A stretch of DNA of 64,000 bases, from NCBI RefSeq assembly GCF_012027615.1, contig NZ_SNUT01000007.1, positions 100,508 to 164,507 on the forward strand, in the 5' to 3' direction. The position numbers and the translations under genes are program-made. Every line of letters starts with the position of its first letter. Position 1 is the stretch's first letter. The notes under the pieces were generated by a model, which made no database searches, was not told where the DNA came from, and saw only the letters and a program-made list of their open reading frames with translations. Source of the DNA: Thermococcus sp. 21S7 (lineage in GTDB: Archaea; Methanobacteriota_B; Thermococci; Thermococcales; Thermococcaceae). Positions 20,450 through 31,849 of this stretch are shown here, one piece after another.

Positions 20450-21527
20450 AGAAAAGACAAAGGTTTTTGAGATTGCCATACTCGGTAGGGCCCTTTGGGA
20501 GCTCCACAGCCTCAATAACGAAGGGAACGTTGGAAACGTCGTTGAGCCAAGAAGCGTCAAGATAATAGACCCAAACACTAGGAAGGCAGTAACTACCGAC
20601 GGCATCTCAGGAGAAATGCTCAAGCACATACACGCCGAGATGATGTGGATACTAGATACCAAAAATAATCTGTGTGACGCTTGCAAAATACAACACCCGG
20701 AGAGGTTTAACTATGTCATAAAAACTAACTCGACGGTTAAGAGTAGCATCAATAGACCAGAAGATGCAATATCACAGGCCCTAAACACCTGTGATATATG
20801 TGATATCCACGGATTCATGATTACTGAGAAAGTTACAGTATCTAGGAAGTCTACCGTTGAATTTGGCTGGGCCTTGGGAATTCCTGAAGTATACAGAGAT
20901 ATACATCTTCATGCTAGGCACTCTACACAGACGCAAGCAATAGAAGAAGTTCTGGAGCCAGGACAATGGGGCGAACACAAATGTTCGGTTAAAGGATGTG
21001 ACACTGACCCAGATGAGGGTAGACTACTTAAGATAAACGGAAAATGGTACTGTGAAGCCCATGCTCCTACTGCTCAGATGATATATCACCGACCAACAAG
21101 AACTGGAGAATATGCAATAGTTACAGTGTTCCAGCCATGGAGAATATGTCTTAATGAGGCAAAACAGGATGTCTACAGTTATGAATGTGAGGATAGCAAA
21201 AGGATAAAAAGATACGAACTTGCCTTGAGAGCATACCAGCTTATGTTCTTAAGACCCCAAGGAGCTATGACAACAACACGGTTACCTCACACGGTTGATT
21301 TTAAGGGCGTAATAGTGTACTCCACCGAGCCTATTCCTGTGCCAGTGATTTCCCCACTTAAAAAGAACTACAAGGAGGAGATTACATCAATAGCACAGAG
21401 TTTCAAAAGCGGTGATAATGAACCGATTAAGGTCGTTGAATTTAATAGCCTTTCAGAGTTCGTTAAAAAGCTCAGTAGCCTACTAAGTAAGTCAGAGCCC
21501 TATACAATGAACTTCAACACTAAATGA
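20442..21527 (+). CDS. cas7: Cas7 backbone subunit (DevR/Csa2-like) with Cys-rich insertions
   Basis: 361 residues. Cas7 copies form the helical crRNA-binding spine. The family opening is FEIAILGRALWELHSLNNEGN, with VEPRSVKI, the DGISGEMLKHIHAEMMW block, and SRKSTVEFGWALGIPE later on; FLRPQGAMTTTRLPHTVDFKG lies in the second half. Unusually, it has Cys pairs at CDACKIQH (about 79), CDICDIHGF (about 115) and CSVKGC...WYCEAH (about 177-205), suggesting one or two bound zinc ions. The ATG 20442 follows GGTGAGGAG; the in-frame codons before it are the ribosome binding site and the upstream gene. Confidence 0.88.
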   Translation: MSEEKTKVFEIAILGRALWELHSLNNEGNVGNVVEPRSVKIIDPNTRKAVTTDGISGEMLKHIHAEMMWILDTKNNLCDACKIQHPERFNYVIKTNSTVKSSINRPEDAISQALNTCDICDIHGFMITEKVTVSRKSTVEFGWALGIPEVYRDIHLHARHSTQTQAIEEVLEPGQWGEHKCSVKGCDTDPDEGRLLKINGKWYCEAHAPTAQMIYHRPTRTGEYAIVTVFQPWRICLNEAKQDVYSYECEDSKRIKRYELALRAYQLMFLRPQGAMTTTRLPHTVDFKGVIVYSTEPIPVPVISPLKKNYKEEITSIAQSFKSGDNEPIKVVEFNSLSEFVKKLSSLLSKSEPYTMNFNTK

Positions 21528-21548
21528 AAGAATGGGAGGGATGTCTCC

Positions 21549-22742
21549 GTGACTAAGTGGCTCAAGCTGGTCGTTCATTTCCCTTCTTTTTATTCGTATA
21601 GGATACCGGAATATTCCTCACAGTATGCATTAGCGCTACCTATAATAGCCCCCTCTACAATAAAGCTGGCAATAGTCTCAACGGCAATAAGGATAAGCGG
21701 GAAAGTTGAAACTGGCAAACGGATTTTTGACTACATTAAAAATGCCAAGGTTGGTGTTAAACCGCCCGAAAAAATTGTAATCAATAGCGTTTTTATTAAA
21801 AGACTGAAGAAGAAGGATGGAATAGCCATTGGTGCCGAGGGAATTGGAAAAACGATTATTTTAGAGTCGAAAGCGAATAAAAGACTTATTATTAAGACAG
21901 ATTCAGAGGTTCCTGTGTTTAAAATTGGAGGGAAATCAACAATAGGATATTACATCCCTGGAGAATTGGAAGTTAACATTAAAGACCAGACCATTAAAGT
22001 TTCTGAGTTAATCATTTGGGACAAGGACCTAAAGATCGTAAAAGCCGGTTCCGATGGATTTAGACCATTAAAGCTAACAAAAAACGAAGCAGAGGGATTG
22101 TCAAAAGATGAAAAAGAGAGAAAGAAAAGAGAACTTAAGGGACTAAAGACGAAACTTGAAGGTATGTATAAAGAAAAGCTGCAAACGTTCCTCTTTATGA
22201 ATAAAGAAAAGTTCAAAGGGCGAGTACTATACCGTTCAGAAGAATTTACCCTCTATACCCTTTCTGGGAACTCACAAAGGTTCACAATAATAGAACCGAA
22301 GGACAAGAGAGAATTTATCTTTCAAAGTGCATCTACGTTGGCTTCCGGATTCCAAGAGAGCTTTGGCGTCAGAGAATACATACACTTCTCCGGAGACGTA
22401 GAGGTTTACATGGAACTGTCAGATGATGCTCCGAGAGACGTAACGCACTACGCAAAGCACATAAGATACCTTGGCACGAGTGATTCATTGGCATACGTGA
22501 AAAGCGTTGAACTCGTTGAGGAGCCCCCTCAAGAGGTGATATTCCCAGTTGCAATTTCTGAGATACTACCAGGTTCATACATCTACCCTGTGAAGGACTT
22601 TTCACCCAAAGCTACCTTTGAGCAGATCAACCCATATTCCTCAAAAAATCCTGGAAAGCCATATGAGACCAAATACTATCCCATAAGACTCTCCAGAAGG
22701 CCAGTAGAGGGTAGTAATTGGAAAGTCATTTTCATTTCTTAA
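21549..22742 (+). CDS. cas5: Cas5 RAMP subunit, unusually long
   Basis: 397 residues. Cas5 caps the crRNA 5' tag in type I complexes. The N-terminal RAMP opening is WLKLVVHFPSFYSYRIPEYSS followed by LPIIAPSTIKLAIVSTAIR, the typical Cas5 'P.PS...G/L' turn region. A Lys-rich insertion (about 175-215) separates the two halves, and the C-terminus has SYIYPVKDF. Cas5 proteins are more often 210-280 residues, so this one carries large insertions. The start is the GTG at 21549, after GGGAGGGATG. This is the most AT-rich gene of the locus, clearly unlike cas4 and cas1 that follow. Confidence 0.85.
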   Translation: MTKWLKLVVHFPSFYSYRIPEYSSQYALALPIIAPSTIKLAIVSTAIRISGKVETGKRIFDYIKNAKVGVKPPEKIVINSVFIKRLKKKDGIAIGAEGIGKTIILESKANKRLIIKTDSEVPVFKIGGKSTIGYYIPGELEVNIKDQTIKVSELIIWDKDLKIVKAGSDGFRPLKLTKNEAEGLSKDEKERKKRELKGLKTKLEGMYKEKLQTFLFMNKEKFKGRVLYRSEEFTLYTLSGNSQRFTIIEPKDKREFIFQSASTLASGFQESFGVREYIHFSGDVEVYMELSDDAPRDVTHYAKHIRYLGTSDSLAYVKSVELVEEPPQEVIFPVAISEILPGSYIYPVKDFSPKATFEQINPYSSKNPGKPYETKYYPIRLSRRPVEGSNWKVIFIS

Positions 22743-24360
<1,618 letters not shown>

Positions 24361-24370
24361 GGTGATGTCC

Positions 24371-25096
24371 ATGGGTGAGGTGGAGGAGTTCGCGAAGAGG
24401 CTTGAAAACTACCTGAGGTACGGCAACCCGAGGGGACCAAAGAGGAGCATGCCTATAACGCAGCTATCCTTTTGCCCGCTTAAACTTGCCCTGAGCCTGC
24501 GCTTTGACGTCCGCTATTTTGGAACCAAGAACGACGGCCAGATTTTGGGGACGGTGCTACACGCCGGACTGATGGACACGATAGTCAATTCCTGGGACTA
24601 CCTGAAGGGCAATCTACAGGAGAAACCGCTCGTCGAGGTCCCGGTTCAGTACGAACTTGAGGACGGGTGGGTTCTGAGCGGGCGGGCCGACCTGGTCGTC
24701 GGAAAGCACGTCTTCGAGTTCAAGTTCCTTCACGAATACCCCTACGAGGGAATCCCCGAGGGCATCGAGGGGCCAGATGAAATACCCGATGACAGCGTGG
24801 TGATAGCGTACGTCGAACAGCTGAACGCGTACCTCCACATGCTTCCCAACGTTGAAGTCGGGCACCTATGGGTGTTCAACCGGAATAGCCTCGTGCCGTG
24901 GAAAAAGATACCTGTGAAGAAGGACGAAGAAATGTTCAAAGAGTTATTACAGCGCGCCAGAGACGTCATAAATCTCGTTGAGGACCTTGAGAATGGAGAA
25001 GTCCCAGAAAGGCCCGAGCCGAGGTTCGGCTGGGAGTGCAAGAACTGCATCTTCAGGCCGATATGTTCTGCAATCACAGAGAGGGCGCCTAGATGA
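24371..25096 (+). CDS. Second Cas4-family nuclease (Csa1-like)
   Basis: 241 residues from the ATG at 24371 (MGEVEEFAKRLENYLRYGN). It has the Cas4 layout: Cys in LSFCPLKLALSLRF (about 37), His in GTVLHAGLMDT, Asp in GRADLVVGKHVFEFKFLHE with the E-x-K, EQLNAYLHML, and the terminal Cys trio in CKNCIFRPIC. In Pyrococcus and Sulfolobus-type loci two Cas4 proteins divide PAM-end and non-PAM-end processing of prespacers; that role here is inference. ATG 24365 is an alternative start; GAGGTGATG favours 24371. Its 3' end overlaps the convergent cas2 stop by 8 bases. Confidence 0.88.
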   Translation: MGEVEEFAKRLENYLRYGNPRGPKRSMPITQLSFCPLKLALSLRFDVRYFGTKNDGQILGTVLHAGLMDTIVNSWDYLKGNLQEKPLVEVPVQYELEDGWVLSGRADLVVGKHVFEFKFLHEYPYEGIPEGIEGPDEIPDDSVVIAYVEQLNAYLHMLPNVEVGHLWVFNRNSLVPWKKIPVKKDEEMFKELLQRARDVINLVEDLENGEVPERPEPRFGWECKNCIFRPICSAITERAPR

Positions 25097-25346
25097 TGTC
25101 CTCCATCGGATTCTTCTCCGTTCCAAAGACGTCGCGGAGGGGCTGTGAGCGGAGGCGGTAGATTACAACGGAGTCCTCGTCCTCGTCTATTATTTCCTTC
25201 AGCCCTGCTTTAATGCGCTCGTACTCTGCCCTGGTAACCTCGCCCTCAAAGACGCTGTTCTGAACCCAGTGAAGGTGCTGGCGGAGGAACTTCTTGACCC
25301 TGTTCACTCTCTTTACGGCCACGTCGTAGACTATAACTACGTACAT
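25089..25346 (-). CDS. cas2: Cas2
   Basis: 85 residues, ferredoxin-like: YVVIVYDVAVKRVNRVKKFLRQ with the conserved Asp8, then VQNSVFEGEVTRAEYERIK, and VVIYRLRSQ as the fourth strand. Cas2 dimers hold the two Cas1 dimers together during spacer integration. It is transcribed against the other cas genes and ends tail-to-tail with the second cas4. Its start faces the CRISPR leader, so cas2 and the array probably have back-to-back promoters in 25347-25865. Confidence 0.96.
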   Translation of the reverse strand: MYVVIVYDVAVKRVNRVKKFLRQHLHWVQNSVFEGEVTRAEYERIKAGLKEIIDEDEDSVVIYRLRSQPLRDVFGTEKNPMEDII

Positions 25347-25865
25347 CCTCTCACCGGAGGAAATACTAAAAAGGGCTTTTAGGAGTTGCGATTGTGCAGT
25401 ATCATATTCAAATGTCCAAAATACATCAAAACTCGGGATCTGAGGAGTATAATCAAAAATACATGCCGGTTAAGCCTCAGAAAGCCTTGAATAACATCAG
25501 GTTAGTATGTAACGTTTTGTTATTATCTCTTGTGGGGATATGACGAAATTTTTTCGGGATTCATGGAAAAGCCGCGAGTGCTCTCTAATACGTCCACATA
25601 TTGATGAAATAAGATATCTGGCTAATTAACGCAGAAACACTTATACTCTAAGCTAATAGGCCTTCAAAAAAGCGCAGGAACTCATAAGAACATAGAAGGT
25701 CCAGCTCAAACAGGCCCGTGTTTTTCCATAATGGGGAAATGGAACCCCAACTAAACCTTGGATTAAAGACTTCGGAAGGCCGTCCAAAGCCCCCTCTAAA
25801 GAAAGGCTTATAAAAATAAACGCACCTTATTCTTTTATAGGGCAAAAGAAAGCAAAAACCGCCCT
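25347..25865 (+). promoter_or_regulatory. CRISPR leader with array promoter
   Basis: 519 AT-rich bases between cas2 and the first repeat, with no credible gene. The array promoter is seen near the end: GAAAGGCTTATAAAAAT (25801-25817) is a strong BRE/TATA, placing transcription start around 25837-25841, about 25 bases before repeat 1. The last leader bases are AAAAACCGCCCT just before GTTGC. GGAGG-type sequence before the cas2 ATG lies at the other end. An open frame at 25648-25914 runs into the repeats and is not considered real. Confidence 0.8.
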
Positions 25866-28800
25866 GTTGCAATAAGACTCTAGGAGAATTGAAAGGAAAA
25901 GTGATAATTGACAACGACTACAACGGGAAAACGTTGCAATAAGACTCTAGGAGAATTGAAAGGACAATTAGATCGACATAGTCATTAACCTCAATAGAAG
26001 TTGCAATAAGACTCTAGGAGAATTGAAAGTCAAACTCGAACGCATTCAGAATCTTCCCTGAAACCAGTTGCAATAAGACTCTAGGAGAATTGAAAGTAAC
26101 GGTCCGTGTCAAGAATGATTCAGATAGTCCCTTCGTTGCAATAAGACTCTAGGAGAATTGAAAGTGGCAAGGGTGTAGAGGCTCTTGTGGTATGATAAGT
26201 GTTGCAATAAGACTCTAGGAGAATTGAAAGCCGGGTCCCTGGTTAGCTTGCGAGCCATCCTCAGGGTTGCAATAAGACTCTAGGAGAATTGAAAGACGAA
26301 GCCTCTGGAGGAGGTGAGGGATGACCCCTCAGCGTTGCAATAAGACTCTAGGAGAATTGAAAGAGGGCCGGCTCGTTAGGGTCGGCATCTATACTTTCCG
26401 CGTTGCAATAAGACTCTAGGAGAATTGAAAGAAGCATAGGAAGATAATCGTGAAGATGATAGAGGCCGTTGCAATAAGACTCTAGGAGAATTGAAAGGGA
26501 GAACAAACCGGGCTTGTATGACAGAGTTTCAACGTTGCAATAAGACTCTAGGAGAATTGAAAGGGGAGCGAGCTCGGCGACATAACGGAGCTGATAAAGG
26601 TTGCAATAAGACTCTAGGAGAATTGAAAGGAAGAGGTCGAGGTTCCTGTCCCGGTCGCACACCTGCCGTTGCAATAAGACTCTAGGAGAATTGAAAGATG
26701 ACTTCCACGTGTCGTAGTCCTTTACGCCGGCCTGTTGCAATAAGACTCTAGGAGAATTGAAAGACTCCCAAAATGTTATTTTCCGACCCTTTTGGGTTTT
26801 GTTGCAATAAGACTCTAGGAGAATTGAAAGTCAACCTATTCAGCACAGGCTTTGTTTCCGGGAGGGAGTTGCAATAAGACTCTAGGAGAATTGAAAGCCT
26901 CGCTAACGAAGACTTTGCCAGAGAGTTCGGCAGGGTTGCAATAAGACTCTAGGAGAATTGAAAGCTCGGAGATCTTATTGTGTATGCAATATTTCCTCAA
27001 CGTTGCAATAAGACTCTAGGAGAATTGAAAGTTTTCCGTGTTACTGACTGAAGGATTTTTTTGTCTACAGTTGCAATAAGACTCTAGGAGAATTGAAAGG
27101 CCTTGACAGTGCCCGGCGCCTGAACGTTCCAGTCGGTTGCAATAAGACTCTAGGAGAATTGAAAGATAACCCGCCAAATTTTGCCAGCGGGTGGCTGAAT
27201 GAGTTGCAATAAGACTCTAGGAGAATTGAAAGGGTAACTGAACGGCTGGACCCAGGGCTGCCCCTGCTTGAGTTGCAATAAGACTCTAGGAGAATTGAAA
27301 GCTTATCGGTGAGCGTACGTATATCTGGTTCGGTAAAGTTGCAATAAGACTCTAGGAGAATTGAAAGCCGCCCGTGGCGGTGATAGCCGACGTCAGGGTC
27401 ATCAAGTTGCAATAAGACTCTAGGAGAATTGAAAGCGTTTCTATGTAGTACGGTAGCTTCGTCCGGGTTCCCGTTGCAATAAGACTCTAGGAGAATTGAA
27501 AGCCCAGAGGACGCGGAAGATGCCGTCGCGGACGCCTGGGTTGCAATAAGACTCTAGGAGAATTGAAAGCTTCGAGAGAACCCGCTCAATCTGCTCCTGA
27601 ATCGAGGTTGCAATAAGACTCTAGGAGAATTGAAAGCTCTGACATCATAGAAGTCAGAAAAGACGGCTCTCTCGGTTGCAATAAGACTCTAGGAGAATTG
27701 AAAGCTGTCGAGACAAAGCCCGCGTTGGTGTACTCCAAGATGGTTGCAATAAGACTCTAGGAGAATTGAAAGAATGGACTTCCAAGGCTCATTGAGACTA
27801 TGATTTTCTCGTTGCAATAAGACTCTAGGAGAATTGAAAGCGGAAATATCGCTTGCACGGCTTTGGCATTAAGTTCGGGTTGCAATAAGACTCTAGGAGA
27901 ATTGAAAGGCCGGCCGATATAAACCAGAGCATCAGCGTTGCTCCAGTTGCAATAAGACTCTAGGAGAATTGAAAGGAAGACTCGTGGAGTGATAACCCGC
28001 GAGCAACACCTGTTGCAATAAGACTCTAGGAGAATTGAAAGTGCTCTCACCCTCCCATCACGAACTTTGGAATGAGCTGGTTGCAATAAGACTCTAGGAG
28101 AATTGAAAGCTCTTCTGCTTCCCCTTCAGCAGATTCTTCATTTTCAGTTGCAATAAGACTCTAGGAGAATTGAAAGCTCGGTGCGGAAGACGGAAAAGAG
28201 TATTCACTTCTCGGGTTGCAATAAGACTCTAGGAGAATTGAAAGTGTCTTTGTCAGTTAGTTCGACGAGTGGTCTAATTCTAGTTGCAATAAGACTCTAG
28301 GAGAATTGAAAGAAGGTGGGGGGCTTTCCATTGACTTTAATCAAAGGATGTTGCAATAAGACTCTAGGAGAATTGAAAGTTTTTCACCCTCCAACGCTGT
28401 AGTCCACGATGATGCCTGTTGCAATAAGACTCTAGGAGAATTGAAAGTATTTCCTTTATATAGAATCTATATGGAAAATCGAAGGTTGCAATAAGACTCT
28501 AGGAGAATTGAAAGGGTGTCGTCGACGCCATCCAGGTTGGTGTCGAGCTTGGTTGCAATAAGACTCTAGGAGAATTGAAAGAGGATTGCCGCGACGCTGA
28601 AGCTCACAACGCCCTTGAGTTGCAATAAGACTCTAGGAGAATTGAAAGATCAAAAGACTACGAGGTGATGGAACATGGGGGATATGGTTGCAATAAGACT
28701 CTAGGAGAATTGAAAGCCGGAGAGGCCGCTCGACCTCCAGTTTAAGGACTGGCAGAGTTGCAATAAGACTCTAGGAGAATTGAAAGTGAGCGGGACGCCG

Positions 28801-31800
28801 GCCCCACCCTCGACCTCAAGCGGGTTGCAATAAGACTCTAGGAGAATTGAAAGTGATTATCACCTGCCCAAGAACGAGTCGCCCATTTATAGTTGCAATA
28901 AGACTCTAGGAGAATTGAAAGTGAGCGGGACGCCGGCCCCACCCTCGACCTCAAGCGGGTTGCAATAAGACTCTAGGAGAATTGAAAGTGATTATCACCT
29001 GCCCAAGAACGAGTCGCCCATTTATAGTTGCAATAAGACTCTAGGAGAATTGAAAGGGAGCGAGCTCGGCGACATAACGGAGCTGATAAAGTGTTGCAAT
29101 AAGACTCTAGGAGAATTGAAAGCCCCTCCAACCGACGGAGCCAACGGCGTCCACAAGGTTGCAATAAGACTCTAGGAGAATTGAAAGTCATGTAAATCCA
29201 CGCCGCAAACTTCTCCAACTGCTGGTTGCAATAAGACTCTAGGAGAATTGAAAGTTCTTCTCGTAGATGCGCTTCTCGTCAATGAGGTTCTCGTTGCAAT
29301 AAGACTCTAGGAGAATTGAAAGTGAGGATGAGCAAGGCCACCACGACGTTCAAGGAGATTGTTGCAATAAGACTCTAGGAGAATTGAAAGGAAAGGTGCA
29401 GGGTTCAGCAGGCCATAGGTGCCGTTCAGTTGCAATAAGACTCTAGGAGAATTGAAAGCTCGATAAACCGCTCGGCTGAGACCTCCCAGAAAGGTGTTGC
29501 AATAAGACTCTAGGAGAATTGAAAGAAAATTGATGGGGGGCGCTCAGCGCCTCCAGTCGATGGGTTGCAATAAGACTCTAGGAGAATTGAAAGGGGAGCA
29601 TGAGGCCCTCCGGCAGGTCAATGAGGAAGTTGCAATAAGACTCTAGGAGAATTGAAAGAAATCTTGGTAGCTTGGTCGCCCATAACAACCACCCAGTTGC
29701 AATAAGACTCTAGGAGAATTGAAAGGCTGAGGATGCTCGCTTGGGTCATCGCATATCACCAGGTTGCAATAAGACTCTAGGAGAATTGAAAGAAGGTCGG
29801 GTTGCCGAGGGCGTACTTGACGGCCTCGGTTGCAATAAGACTCTAGGAGAATTGAAAGGACTTTTTGTCAGGCGTCGCCTTCTGCAGGGTGTTGTTGTTG
29901 CAATAAGACTCTAGGAGAATTGAAAGCCTGATAATCGACCCGGCCATCACAAAGGACAACAGTTGCAATAAGACTCTAGGAGAATTGAAAGTGAGTTGCG
30001 GGCGAAGGTACTCGCTCCAGTCCTCTATGTTGCAATAAGACTCTAGGAGAATTGAAAGGCTTATCACGTAGTTCCAGTACTCATCTGGGTCCTTGGTTGC
30101 AATAAGACTCTAGGAGAATTGAAAGGAGCTCGTGGGGGGAGACCTCAATGCTTTTTTAGAGTTGCAATAAGACTCTAGGAGAATTGAAAGAAACTGAACG
30201 TCTTTCACGACACTCGGCGCCTCTACAGTTGCAATAAGACTCTAGGAGAATTGAAAGAGTGGAGTCCGCGGGGCACGTGAGACGGGCCCATAATTGGAGT
30301 TGCAATAAGACTCTAGGAGAATTGAAAGTCTTTTCATCAGCTATCGCAGAACCTTCCCCCGCAGGTTGCAATAAGACTCTAGGAGAATTGAAAGGACGGG
30401 GGTTGTGGGGGGATGCTAGACGAAGGGTTTACGTTGCAATAAGACTCTAGGAGAATTGAAAGCTTCATATACTACGTCGTCGAAGTATACCGTTGTGCGT
30501 TGCAATAAGACTCTAGGAGAATTGAAAGAGCTATTTCGGTGAAAACGTTCGCTTTAAGCACTGCCGTTGCAATAAGACTCTAGGAGAATTGAAAGCCCAG
30601 AGCCTGGTAAAAAAGTCAAACTGAAGTGGGACGTTGCAATAAGACTCTAGGAGAATTGAAAGCAGTGATTACAAACCACGCCTCTGCTATCATTCTGCGT
30701 TGCAATAAGACTCTAGGAGAATTGAAAGAGAGGGTCCGCTCCTAACGCTCCGCGCAAGGATCTCCGTTGCAATAAGACTCTAGGAGAATTGAAAGTGAAC
30801 TTCACTTCGACGTTCGTGAACTTCCACATCAGGTTGCAATAAGACTCTAGGAGAATTGAAAGGGAATCGACGTGGAGGAATTCCTTCAGTGGCTGGAGGG
30901 TTGCAATAAGACTCTAGGAGAATTGAAAGCCTTGGTGAATGGTGTGGCTTGTACTCTGATCTCGTCGAGTTGCAATAAGACTCTAGGAGAATTGAAAGTA
31001 TGTCGTCGCGAATCTGATGTATCCGCGCTCGCACGGTTGCAATAAGACTCTAGGAGAATTGAAAGATACCTCATCGTCACCGTCGTGACGGCATGGGACG
31101 AGAGTTGCAATAAGACTCTAGGAGAATTGAAAGAAGACATAGGCTTCCTCCAGAATCCAGTAGAGAACCGCTGCAATAAGACTCTAGGAGAATTGAAAGC
31201 AATTATCCTCAAATACATGGAGATGGACATTATTGGCTGCAATAAGACTCTAGGAGAATTGAAAGAGCTCCTCGGCAAGGAGTCTGAGGGTATTGAGAAG
31301 GCTGCAATAAGACTCTAGGAGAATTGAAAGAAAAGCAGGGCTGGATTAGGAAGGGCGTCGCTGAGGGCTGCAATAAGACTCTAGGAGAATTGAAAGAGGA
31401 GCTACCGACTGCGGAAGGTTGAAAAAGCGGACGTTGCAATAAGACTCTAGGAGAATTGAAAGCTAAGAGTCGACGAGATCAGAGTACAAGCCACACCAGT
31501 TGCAATAAGACTCTAGGAGAATTGAAAGAAAAGATGACACGAGGAAGACATCACCCGGGACCTCAGTTGCAATAAGACTCTAGAGAATTGAAAGGGTCTC
31601 GACCTGGACCTGTCTCACGAGGTCGTCAGCGTTGCAATAAGACTCTAGGAGAATTGAAAGATGATCTACGAAGACAAGCTCGACCTGTCAAAGATGAGTT
31701 GCAATAAGACTCTAGGAGAATTGAAAGAAACCTATACAGCATACTATTACCTCGCTGATTACATAGTTGCAATAAGACTCTAGGAGAATTGAAAGACAAT

Positions 31801-31849
31801 CCCACCCAGAGTCAGGAGTCCTCTCATACCCGGTTGCAATAAGACTCTA
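25866..31849 (+). CRISPR. CRISPR array, 89 full repeats plus a 17-nt terminal partial repeat
   Basis: The 30-bp repeat starts GTTGCAATAAGACTC and ends TAGGAGAATTGAAAG; spacers are 34-41 bases, mostly 36-38. My hand count gives 89 repeats (first 25866-25895, last full 31766-31795) and a partial one at 31833-31849. The 3' end ATTGAAAG is the usual 8-nt crRNA tag, so transcription runs rightward from the leader. Internal signs of history: a two-spacer block duplicated at 28757-29026, two spacers from one target offset by one base (26564 and 29057), four repeats with T2C at 31170, 31236, 31301 and 31367, and a repeat lacking one G at 31566. Confidence 0.99.

Noticed and set aside
25648..25914. 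88-codon minus-strand frame in the CRISPR leader
   Set aside because: Runs into the first repeat and covers the array promoter; no start context.
25866..31439. Many minus-strand and plus-strand open frames of 60-130 codons inside the CRISPR array
   Set aside because: They are repeat translations (recurring LSILLESYCN, FNSPRVLLQ or CNKTLGELK blocks) joined to random spacer residues; no ribosome binding sites or families.
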